Positions 1-5,341 of a stretch of DNA of 5,528 nt are shown here, piece by piece; the stretch's first letter is position 1, and every line of letters begins with the position of its first letter. Source of the stretch: UBA12014 sp029248335 (GTDB taxonomy: Bacteria > Planctomycetota > Phycisphaerae > Phycisphaerales > SM1A02); NCBI GenBank assembly GCA_029248335.1, contig JAQWJM010000113.1, positions 1-5,528 of the forward strand. Reading direction: 5' to 3'. The position numbers and the translations under genes were made by a program. A model generated the notes under the pieces. It worked only from the letters and a program-made list of their open reading frames with translations, was not told the DNA's origin and searched no databases.

Positions 1-501
1 GTCGACAAGCAGCTGGGGAACTTCGGGCTGCTCGGTCTCGTCGCGATGCTGTTCCCGAAGGCGCGGATCATTCACTGTCGTCGGCATCCCCTGGATGCCG
101 GGCTTTCCTGCTGGACCCGGAAGTTCGCGCCCGGCACCAACGGGTGGGCGAACACGATGGAGGGCATCGCCGAGTTTCACCGGGAGTCCGAGGCCTGGAT
201 GGACCACTGGCGCGAGGTACTCCCGCTCCCCGTGCTCGAAGTCCGCTACGAGCACCTCGTCGCGGACCTCGACGGCGAGGCGCGTCGGATCATCGACTTC
301 TGCGGCCTCGACTGGGACGATCGCTGTCTTCGCTTCTGGGAGACCGGCCGTACCGTCCTGACCTTGAGCGCGGATCAGGTCCGGCAGCCGTTGTACGACC
401 GGTCGGTCGGACGTCACGCCCGATGGGAAGGACTGCTTGATCCACTGCGGACGGGGCTGGCCGGCGCCGTCGAGCGGTACGAGGCCGGCGACGCGGTGTG
501 A
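1..501 (+). CDS. Sulfotransferase family protein, C-terminal part (5' end outside window)
   Basis: Frame 1 is open from the first base to the TGA at 499-501, giving 166 residues; an internal ATG at 46 is not the start, because the family motif already begins upstream of it (V-D-K-Q-L-G-N-F at residues 1-8 matches the T-D-K-x-P-x-N-F block before the PAPS site). Residues 18-37 (L-F-P-K-A-R-I-I-H-C-R-R-H-P-L-D...S-C) form the 3'-phosphate-binding segment of PAPS-dependent sulfotransferases; R28 and S36 are the expected PAPS contacts. V-R-Y-E-H-L-V (81-87) and R-Q-P-L-Y-D-R-S-V (128-136) are further family blocks, the latter the usual C-terminal cofactor-binding stretch. Such enzymes transfer sulfate from PAPS to a hydroxyl or amine; in bacteria many carry N-terminal TPR repeats, which would lie outside the window. 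The acceptor cannot be read from this sequence. The gene converges on the arylsulfatase and shares a terminator with it. The family is clear; the subfamily is not. Confidence 0.92.
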   Translation, partial: VDKQLGNFGLLGLVAMLFPKARIIHCRRHPLDAGLSCWTRKFAPGTNGWANTMEGIAEFHRESEAWMDHWREVLPLPVLEVRYEHLVADLDGEARRIIDFCGLDWDDRCLRFWETGRTVLTLSADQVRQPLYDRSVGRHARWEGLLDPLRTGLAGAVERYEAGDAV

Positions 502-539
502 CGCCGACGAATCCTGCCGAGGTGCCACGGCGGAAGAAG

Positions 540-580
540 AACCCCGCATGCACCGGATGGTGCATGCGGGGTTTGTTCTT
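540..580. terminator. Bidirectional rho-independent terminator between convergent genes
   Basis: A perfect 15-bp stem (540-554 pairing with 559-573) closes a 4-base GGAT loop. On the + strand it is followed by TTTGTTCTT (572-580), serving the sulfotransferase that stops at 501. On the - strand the outgoing stem is followed by TTCTTCTTCC (complement of 531-541), serving the sulfatase whose stop codon is at 617-619. The stem strength and pyrimidine tracts on both sides make a shared terminator the simplest reading. Confidence 0.88.
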
Positions 581-581
581 C

Positions 582-612
582 GTCGACTTCGAATTCGACG
601 TCGAGTCGAGGT
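582..612 (-). repeat. TCGA-rich 3'-UTR element, sulfatase copy
   Basis: The 31 bases between the sulfatase stop codon and the terminator are built of overlapping TCGA/TTCGAA words and are partly self-complementary. By hand alignment about 26 of 31 positions match 4454-4482, with three mismatches and two single-base gaps. Both copies sit between a - strand stop codon and its hairpin. The low complexity of TCGA words means part of the match could be chance. Confidence 0.4.
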
Positions 613-616
613 TCGA

Positions 617-2974
617 TCACTCCGGGTAGGCGATGGTCGTGACGCCGAGTTCACCTTCGAACTCGAAGGGCGCCTTGTCGAAGTACTCGGTCGAGACGGG
701 TGAACCCCAGTCAACGCCGATGTCGAGGCAGTCGTTGGCGGTGAAGAACAGTGGGGCGGTCCGCGGCACGGTGCCGCTCATGACCTCCTTGCCGTTCACG
801 GTCACCACGACGTCGAGCGGGGAGATCGGCCGGGCTTCCTTCAGCCGCGACTTCACTTCGATCACCGCGTCGCCTGCGGGAATCTTCGACGCGCTTCGCA
901 TGCGGGTCCGCTCGACTTCGAAGAGGTTGTACTCGTAGTAGAGGTGGCCGTCGATCATGAACAGCGACAGACCGCCGGAGAATCCACCGAGGGCGTAGAG
1001 CACGCCATTGGCGTCCTTCGGAACGTTCGCCTCGATCACGACATCGGTGTCGATCTTCCCGAGCTTGGGAGCCGCGAACTCGGGCATCCGCTCCATTCGG
1101 CCGCGGAAGGTCCAGTTTCGATACGGCGTGGACGGAGCGCTCGCGGGGTCGAAGAGCACGGTCCAGAGCGCGCCGCCGATCGGGAGGTTGTTGTTCTTCG
1201 CCGACTCGACCAGGAAGAGATCCTTCATCTCGTTGACCTTCTCGGGCATCTCCGCCGCGAGATCGTTCGCCTGGGTCCAGTCCTCTTCGAGGTTGTAGAG
1301 TTCCCAGACGTCGTTCGCGGGGTTCCACTCCATGATTCCGGGAGGGGCGCCGGGCGTCCACGGCTCACGTGGCCCGAAGGTCCCCGCGAACCAGCCGTCG
1401 TGATAGATGCCCCGGCTGCCCATGATGTCGAAGAACTGCGTGGTGCGACGTCCTTCGGCCTCCGGATCGTCGAAGGTGTAGAGCATGCTGGTGCCGTCGA
1501 TGGAATCCTGCGGGACCCCGTTCACCATCCGCGGTGGCGTGATGTCGAGGATCTCGTAGAGCGTCGGCGCGATGTCGATGACGTGGTGGAACTGGGGGCG
1601 GGGCGTGTCATCCTGCTTCAACTTCGCGGGCCAGGCGACGGCCATCGGCTGGCGGGTGCCACCGAAGTGGGCGCCGATCAGCTTGGTCGACTTGTAGGGC
1701 GAACTGCCCGCCCACGCCCAGCCGGCGTGGTACATGTTGTCGGTCTTCGCGGAGCCGAGGGCGTCGAGGCCGCCGAGCTCCTCCAGCGTGCGAAGGTGGT
1801 CGTCGATCGTGGTGGGGATGCTGTTCTGGGCGAGGAGTTCGCTGATCGTGCCGCGCTGGCCCTCGGCCGAGGAGCCGTTGTCGCCCCAGATGTAGATGAC
1901 GATGGTGTTGTCGAGCCGGCCTTCCGCCTCGATCTCGTCGAGAATCCGGCCGACCTGATGATCGGTGTGCTCGACGAAGCCGGCGAAGACCTCCATGAGT
2001 CGTCGCTGGAAGGGCTTCTCCTTCTCGGGGATCGAGTCCCAGGAGGGCAGGCTTTCCGGACGCGCGGTGAGCTCGGCGTCCTGTGGAATGAACCCGAGTT
2101 CCTTCGCCCGGGCGTGGGCGCGTACCCGATAGGCGTCCCAGCCATCGTCGAACTTGCCCTTGTACTTGTCCGCCCATTCCCGCGGCACGTGGTGCGGGCC
2201 ATGTGCGGCGCCGGTCGAGAAGTACATGAGGAAGGGCTTGTCGGGCGCGAAGGACTCCTGTTCGCGAAGCCAGCGAATGGCGTCGTCGGCGAGGTCCTCG
2301 GTGACGTGGTAGTCCTCGCGATGAAGTTCGCGGGGATCGACGATCGTCGTGTTGCGGACCAGGTGCGGCTCGTACTGGGAGGCCTCGCCGGCGAGGAATC
2401 CGTAGAAGTATTCGAAGCCGTAGCCGGTGGGCCAGCGATCGAAGGGACCCTTGGAGGTCGTCTCTTCGGCCGGCGTGTTGTGCCACTTGCCCCACGCGGC
2501 GGTGTTGTACCCGTAGTTCTTCAGAACCTCCGGGAAGGTGGCCGAGGTCATCGGGATCGCGCCGCTGAAGCCGTCCCAGTCGTTGGCGAGTTCGCAGATC
2601 TGGCCGTTCCCGACCCGGGTGTGGTTCCGACCGGTCAACAGGGCCGACCGGGTGGGCGAGCACATGGCGGTCGAGTGGAATCGGTTGAACGAGATGCCGG
2701 CACCCGCGACGCGGCTCAGGTTCGGTGTCGCGATCTCACCGCCGTAGGTGTCGGCGGTCGCCGGGCCCACGTCGTCGATGAGGACGACCAGGATGTTCGG
2801 GGCGTCCTCGGCGATCCTTCGAGGTTCGACGCGCTTCTGGTGGGTGGAGCCCTGGATGGTGAGGCCGGGCTTCGAGGCGGACGGCGTCCGCGGGAACGGA
2901 AGGGATTCCTGGGCCGAGGCCGGGACGAGCAGGCATGCTGCGGCCACCATGGCCAGTCCTGACTGAATAAGCAT
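617..2974 (-). CDS. Secreted arylsulfatase (formylglycine-dependent, ~785 aa type)
   Basis: This type I sulfatase hydrolyses sulfate esters outside the cytoplasm, probably in periplasm. The ATG at 2974 is preferred over a longer frame opening at 3103 because GGAG lies 8 bases upstream (2983-2986) and a signal peptide follows at once: hydrophobic residues 6-18 and an A-S-A cleavage site near residue 21. D67-D68 in L-I-D-D-V-G bind the metal; C105-S-P-T-R109 is the sulfatase signature whose Cys is converted to formylglycine; G-K-W-H gives K163 and H165; H258 is in A-A-H-G-P-H-H; D365-N366 complete the metal site; K431 precedes F-G-G-T-R. The Asp68-Cys105 spacing of 37 equals that of Pseudomonas AtsA as I remember it. 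Residues ~640-785 form a beta-rich C-terminal domain usual in this long subfamily, so nothing is missing. The substrate, aryl or polysaccharide sulfate, is undetermined. A maturing enzyme (FGE or anSME) is not in the window. The gene appears monocistronic with its own promoter. Confidence 0.97.
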   Translation of the reverse strand: MLIQSGLAMVAAACLLVPASAQESLPFPRTPSASKPGLTIQGSTHQKRVEPRRIAEDAPNILVVLIDDVGPATADTYGGEIATPNLSRVAGAGISFNRFHSTAMCSPTRSALLTGRNHTRVGNGQICELANDWDGFSGAIPMTSATFPEVLKNYGYNTAAWGKWHNTPAEETTSKGPFDRWPTGYGFEYFYGFLAGEASQYEPHLVRNTTIVDPRELHREDYHVTEDLADDAIRWLREQESFAPDKPFLMYFSTGAAHGPHHVPREWADKYKGKFDDGWDAYRVRAHARAKELGFIPQDAELTARPESLPSWDSIPEKEKPFQRRLMEVFAGFVEHTDHQVGRILDEIEAEGRLDNTIVIYIWGDNGSSAEGQRGTISELLAQNSIPTTIDDHLRTLEELGGLDALGSAKTDNMYHAGWAWAGSSPYKSTKLIGAHFGGTRQPMAVAWPAKLKQDDTPRPQFHHVIDIAPTLYEILDITPPRMVNGVPQDSIDGTSMLYTFDDPEAEGRRTTQFFDIMGSRGIYHDGWFAGTFGPREPWTPGAPPGIMEWNPANDVWELYNLEEDWTQANDLAAEMPEKVNEMKDLFLVESAKNNNLPIGGALWTVLFDPASAPSTPYRNWTFRGRMERMPEFAAPKLGKIDTDVVIEANVPKDANGVLYALGGFSGGLSLFMIDGHLYYEYNLFEVERTRMRSASKIPAGDAVIEVKSRLKEARPISPLDVVVTVNGKEVMSGTVPRTAPLFFTANDCLDIGVDWGSPVSTEYFDKAPFEFEGELGVTTIAYPE

Positions 2975-3025
2975 CACGCAATCTCCGGGGGGGTTGTCAG
3001 CGTGTGAGAACGGAAGAATCGGCGG

Positions 3026-3054
3026 AGCATGACGCAATGCTGACACCGTGTCAA
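3026..3054 (-). promoter_or_regulatory. Candidate sigma-70 promoter of the sulfatase gene
   Basis: Read on the - strand, TTGACA (3054-3049) is a perfect -35 hexamer. A 17-base spacer follows, then CATGCT (3031-3026), a weak -10 matching three of six consensus bases. Transcription would begin near 3018-3020, leaving a leader of about 45 bases before the ATG at 2974. The -35 and spacing are good; the poor -10 suggests an activator or a weak promoter. Confidence 0.45.
3041..3053. promoter_or_regulatory. Palindromic operator candidate overlapping the -35 box
   Basis: TGACACCGTGTCA has perfect 6-base arms around a single central base. It overlaps five of the six bases of the candidate -35 hexamer, the position expected of a repressor site. 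A related but imperfect sequence, TGTCAGCGTGTGA, lies at 2995-3007, matching at 10 of 13 positions, 46 bp away on the gene side. No regulator gene is in the window, so the binding protein is unknown. Confidence 0.4.
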
Positions 3055-3086
3055 CAGGTTTCTGGAGGCGTGAGGGCTGGTCGGAG

Positions 3087-3102
3087 TGGGGTGGACACCC
3101 CA
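3087..3102. promoter_or_regulatory. Second palindrome upstream of the sulfatase promoter
   Basis: TGGGGTGGACACCCCA has 7-base inverted arms around a GA centre. It lies about 33 bp upstream of the candidate -35 box, where an activator might bind. It could equally be a chance GC-rich palindrome; only the position supports a role. Confidence 0.3.
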
Positions 3103-3171
3103 ATCATGCCTGATCCTGCGGTTTTGGGGCGGCAGCGTGGAATCTGGTTCGTCGGCCTTGTAGCCTGCCGT

Positions 3172-3320
3172 GCTCACACCGGGGGTTCGCCCAATCCGCT
3201 CGATCGAGGGGATCGGCGGTCGTCCCGGCCGGGAAGGTCCCGGGGTGAGCCGCTGGGTCCGCTTGATCCACCAGACGACGGTGGCATGGACCAGCCTTTC
3301 ACGATGCCGCCTGCGGCGTC
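3172..3320 (+). ncRNA. Putative structured leader RNA (nested inverted repeats)
   Basis: On the + strand the sequence can fold into consecutive helices. P1: 3172-3184 with 3238-3250, twelve of thirteen pairs including one G-U and one A-G mismatch. Inside P1, P2: 3196-3199 plus 3201-3205 pair with 3211-3219, one bulged base, loop GAGGG; and P3: 3223-3226 with 3231-3234, loop GGCC; together a three-way junction. One base after P1 comes P4: 3252-3260 with 3288-3295, one bulge, then 3268-3272 with 3280-3284, loop of seven. P5: 3303-3309 with 3314-3320, loop CCTG. The end lies 54 bases before the start codon of the PEP-CTERM-like gene, so it would be in its leader, or a separate small RNA. I recognise no known riboswitch class. 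GC-rich DNA makes fortuitous stems easily, and orientation is supported only by the G-U pairs. Confidence 0.35.
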
Positions 3321-3374
3321 ACACATCATGAAGGCCGCCCATTCCGGGGGGCCGTATTCCGGGGATTCAATTCG

Positions 3375-4163
3375 ATGAATTTGATGAACGGCTCCGCCCA
3401 GAAGGCAGGAGCGCTCTTGGTGGTCGCTTCGGTGACCATTACCGTCCCGTCGCTTGCCGGCGTCACCTACTCGACGATCTCAGTCGGTCCCGACACGCCG
3501 GGTTGGTACAACCAGGCCGGCCTGACGTCGACGATCGCCGGTGGATTCGACGGCACCCAGAGCAGCCTCGCCGCCTCGGGAACCGGCAAGAACCAGTTCT
3601 ACATCACCGGTGCGGACCTGTTCGGTGGCTCGTCGCTCACGCTCGGCGACATCGCCTCGATCACCTACTCGACGAAGAAGTCGGCGGACGCTGGTTCGCC
3701 CGACTGGTTCATCCAGATCTACACCGATCCCTACACGGGCAGTCCCGGCTCGAGCTGGTACGGCAACCGGATTCAGGCCGAGCCGTATTTCGCTTCGAAC
3801 ATCGACGCGCCCGCCGGTGAGTGGAACGAGTGGACGACCGCCAGCGGGATCAACTCCCTCAACTGGGGCGATTCATCCGAAAACGATTTCGGAGCGAACA
3901 TCGGCGGTTGGGACGCCCTGAAGTCGAGTTCGGTTCTCGGGGGTTCCGGCACCTACGGTGAGGCCGGCGTCCAGCTCTTCACCTTCGGGACCGGAAGCGG
4001 TTGGGCGGACGGATTCGAGGGCGAAATCGGTCCGATCACCGTGACCTTCAACAACGGTACGGGCACCATCATCGATTTCGCGGCCTCGACACCGGTCCCG
4101 GGCCCCGCGGGGCTGGCCGGACTCGTCGGGCTCGCGGTCGTCGGACGACGTCGTCGGCGCTGA
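3375..4163 (+). CDS. Exported protein with PEP-CTERM-like sorting signal
   Basis: The protein has 262 residues. An N-terminal signal peptide is visible: positive K10, hydrophobic residues 11-27, likely cleavage after S-L-A-G near residue 29. The mature part (30-238) is rich in Gly, Ser, Thr and aromatic residues, with segments such as D-W-F-I-Q-I-Y-T (110-117) and S-W-Y-G-N-R-I (127-133), consistent with an extracellular beta-rich domain; I do not recognise a named family. Residues 239-262 form a tripartite C-terminal signal: T-P-V-P-G-P, a short hydrophobic stretch, and six arginines. This is PEP-CTERM-like but has Gly where Glu is usual. Such tails direct export and exosortase-type processing. 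The ATG at 3375 is chosen because GGGGA (3361-3365) lies 9 bases upstream; a second ATG at 3384 would remove only three residues. Single gene with its own terminator. Function is unknown. Confidence 0.88.
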   Translation: MNLMNGSAQKAGALLVVASVTITVPSLAGVTYSTISVGPDTPGWYNQAGLTSTIAGGFDGTQSSLAASGTGKNQFYITGADLFGGSSLTLGDIASITYSTKKSADAGSPDWFIQIYTDPYTGSPGSSWYGNRIQAEPYFASNIDAPAGEWNEWTTASGINSLNWGDSSENDFGANIGGWDALKSSSVLGGSGTYGEAGVQLFTFGTGSGWADGFEGEIGPITVTFNNGTGTIIDFAASTPVPGPAGLAGLVGLAVVGRRRRR

Positions 4164-4224
4164 TGCCTCCGGCTCGCGAAGCATCCGCGGATCGCGCGTC
4201 GGCTTCAACTCGCTGTTCGTAGAC

Positions 4225-4259
4225 ACGCCGGGTGGTGCTTCGCACCACCCGGCGTTTTT
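4225..4259 (+). terminator. Rho-independent terminator of the PEP-CTERM-like gene
   Basis: A perfect 13-bp GC-rich stem (4225-4237 with 4243-4255) closes a CTTCG loop and runs into TTTTT at 4255-4259, 62 bases after the stop codon. The opposite strand has no T-run after the stem, so it is directional for the + strand gene. Confidence 0.93.
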
Positions 4260-4411
4260 CGAGCGGGCGTCGGGACGGAGTCGGTCACCGCTGGGCAGGG
4301 CCGCATCTGGGTTTCGGTGCATATCTCCTGCATTCATCGAAGGCGAAAGGAAACCGCACTCGGCCAGGCCCCGAGGCTGATCGCGTGAACCGTCACCAAC
4401 ACGACCACTTT
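4260..4411. other. Gene-free stretch between convergent genes
   Basis: Between the + strand terminator and the left repeat copy I see no coding frame with family resemblance, no RNA gene and no strong promoter. CCAAC at 4396-4400 could pair with GTTGG at 4435-4439, adding an outer stem to the neighbouring hairpin. Confidence 0.6.
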
Positions 4412-4431
4412 CCGCCGGCGATTGCCAGCGG
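4412..4431 (-). terminator. Weak hairpin, left copy of the repeated terminator
   Basis: On the - strand, 4431-4424 pairs with 4419-4412: eight pairs, one a G-U, closing loop AATC. It corresponds to the much stronger 14-bp hairpin at 5227-5258 and retains the same loop. There is no T-tract (AAAGTGG follows), so it is probably a decayed or inefficient terminator for the membrane protein gene. Confidence 0.45.
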
Positions 4432-4445
4432 CCGGTTGGGTTCGG

Positions 4446-5114
4446 TCATCCGAGTCGATTTCGACTCGACTTCGAGTCGGGTGCGAGGTCTGGGCGATCA
4501 GCTCGCGACGGCTCGCTGGCGTCGGCCACGCCGGCCGCCGGCATTCGGTCGCGGGAGGGCGACCACAGCGGACGATTGATCACCGCCTCCGCGGTGCGAG
4601 GGGGAATGAACGCGGCACAGGCCACGAGCAGGTACCCGAGCGTCTCGAACGCCTCTTCCCACGGGTTCGAAGGCAGGTCGAGAAGTATTCCGCGGTCGTA
4701 CAGACCTGCGAATACGACGACGCAACCGCCGGCGATGCAGGCTCGTCCCCACCAGTCGCCGAGCAGGAGTCGCGGTAGCGCTCTCGGCTCGCGAAACGTC
4801 GCCCGGAGTCCGTAGAGGCTCACCGGGATCGCGATCACGCCCGCCAGGATCCGGCCCGGTCCCCGAAGAAGCCGATCGGCCCATCCGAGGTCACCGTTCG
4901 GATCGAACTCCACTTCGCGAAGGATGCAGGCGAGGGTGATCATCGCGGCACCGGCGAAGATCGCACGGAGCACCGCCGCGTGTCGCGTGACCAGGAAGAG
5001 GTATCGGGCCAGCATCACGAGAAGAATGACCACCTGCAGCGTCTCGAAGATTCCATTCTCCGAGAACCAGGGCCATCCCTGGGCGGGGGGACCGGCGTCC
5101 CCTTCGGCTTGCAT
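4446..5114 (-). CDS. Five-helix inner membrane protein of unknown function with repeat-derived C-terminus
   Basis: The protein has 222 residues. Five hydrophobic segments are visible at about 22-43, 46-65, 87-104, 124-143 and 154-171, so it is probably an integral inner-membrane protein. The first follows E-N-G-I-F-E-T-L-Q (19-27), and R-E-V-E-F-D (66-71) ends the second; I associate this pairing with uncharacterised bacterial membrane proteins, from memory only. No exosortase, rhomboid or transporter signature is seen. The ATG at 5114 is the first possible start in frame, without a clear ribosome binding site. From about residue 190 the frame runs into the left repeat copy, in a frame different from the PEP-CTERM frame, so the hydrophilic tail (P-A-A-G-V-A-D-A-S to the TGA at 4446) is probably acquired and not part of the original fold. 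The gene sits between two direct repeats. Coding status is likely; function is unknown. Confidence 0.72.
   Translation of the reverse strand: MQAEGDAGPPAQGWPWFSENGIFETLQVVILLVMLARYLFLVTRHAAVLRAIFAGAAMITLACILREVEFDPNGDLGWADRLLRGPGRILAGVIAIPVSLYGLRATFREPRALPRLLLGDWWGRACIAGGCVVVFAGLYDRGILLDLPSNPWEEAFETLGYLLVACAAFIPPRTAEAVINRPLWSPSRDRMPAAGVADASEPSRADRPDLAPDSKSSRNRLG
4454..4482 (-). repeat. TCGA-rich 3'-UTR element, left-repeat copy
   Basis: This stretch alternates CGAGTCG (4451-4457), CGACTCG (4462-4468) and CGAGTCG (4473-4479), so either adjacent pair can form a 7-bp stem. It resembles 582-612 downstream of the sulfatase gene and is largely missing from the right-hand repeat copy. It lies between the relict PEP-CTERM stop codon and the hairpin, and codes for part of the membrane protein tail. 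Confidence 0.4.
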
Positions 5115-5226
5115 CGCCCGGGCGGTCGTGGACGCGATCGAGGATGGAAACAGAAGGTGATCGATGATGCACGAAGGGTACCGGAATGAACGTAGGGGCT
5201 TGCGGCGGAACGCTCACCCGGACGAA

Positions 5227-5258
5227 CACGGGCCGCCGGCGATTGCCGGCGGCCCGTG
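5227..5258 (-). terminator. Terminator hairpin of the right-hand PEP-CTERM-like gene
   Basis: A perfect 14-bp stem (5227-5240 with 5245-5258) closes a 4-base loop, AATC on the - strand, 39 bases after the stop codon at 5297. Only TTCGT follows on the - strand, so the T-tract is poor, and some transcripts may continue into the membrane protein gene that begins 113 bases further on. Confidence 0.72.
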
Positions 5259-5341
5259 GGGTTCGATCGTTGGAGTCGGGTGCGAGTTCGGTGCGATCAG
5301 CTCGCGGTGGCTCGCTGGCGTCGGCCACGCAGGCCGCCGGC
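5233..5341 (-). repeat. Direct repeat, right copy: PEP-CTERM gene end plus 3' UTR and hairpin
   Basis: This is the intact partner of 4412-4542. Here the repeat covers the last 14 codons and stop of a genuine PEP-CTERM-like gene, its short 3' untranslated stretch and most of its terminator stem. It is therefore the likely source form. The cores of the two copies start 799 bp apart. Confidence 0.85.

Larger units (their letters stand above)
2975..3374. other. 400-bp divergent intergenic region (sulfatase / PEP-CTERM-like gene)
   Basis: No convincing gene is seen. A 124-codon frame at 3004-3378 overlaps the next start codon, but its third positions hold many A and T, unlike the strongly G/C-biased third positions of the real genes here, and its product shows no domain. 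The sulfatase-proximal part (2983-3102) holds the ribosome binding site, a promoter candidate and two palindromes. The part near the PEP-CTERM-like gene (3172-3320) is dense in inverted repeats. A nonamer ATTCCGGGG occurs twice, at 3341-3349 and 3356-3364, just before the start codon at 3375. Confidence 0.7.
4412..4542 (-). repeat. Direct repeat, left copy: PEP-CTERM gene end plus 3' UTR and hairpin
   Basis: This block matches 5233-5341 in the same orientation. The core 4474-4542 aligns without gaps to 5273-5341 with 63 of 69 identical bases by hand count. Towards the hairpin the left copy has about 22 extra TCGA-rich bases (around 4451-4473). In the PEP-CTERM frame the - strand reads A-G-G-R-R-G-R-R-Q-R-A-V-A-S and stops at 4498-4500, against A-G-G-L-R-G-R-R-Q-R-A-T-A-S in the right copy. 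Similarity ends sharply at 4542, so the left copy is a detached gene tail. The membrane protein gene overlaps it in another frame. Confidence 0.85.

Noticed and set aside
944..2962. 672-codon open frame on the + strand opposite the sulfatase gene
   Set aside because: It is an antisense shadow created by GC-rich codon bias; its product has no recognisable domain, while the opposite strand carries every sulfatase catalytic motif.
2975..3103. 43-residue N-terminal extension of the sulfatase from a TTG at 3103
   Set aside because: The ATG at 2974 has a GGAG ribosome binding site and is followed directly by a signal peptide; the extension would bury it and cover the promoter.
3177..3200. T-arm-like stretch (GGGGGTTCG) suggesting a tRNA
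   Set aside because: No matching 3' half of the arm, anticodon stem or acceptor stem can be built around it.
3341..3364. Two copies of ATTCCGGGG 15 bp apart before the PEP-CTERM-like gene
   Set aside because: Too short and GC-rich to claim as an operator; kept only as a note in the intergenic entry.
3004..3378. 124-codon + strand frame ending in an ATGA overlap with the PEP-CTERM-like gene
   Set aside because: The overlap resembles translational coupling, but third codon positions are not G/C-biased as in the true genes, the product shows no domain, and the stretch is full of inverted repeats.
4498..4884. 128-codon - strand frame ending in the relict R-R-G-R-R-Q-R-A-V-A-S tail
   Set aside because: Only the last ~15 codons are PEP-CTERM-like; upstream it is a shadow of the membrane protein gene, without a signal peptide or hydrophobic stretch before the Arg cluster.
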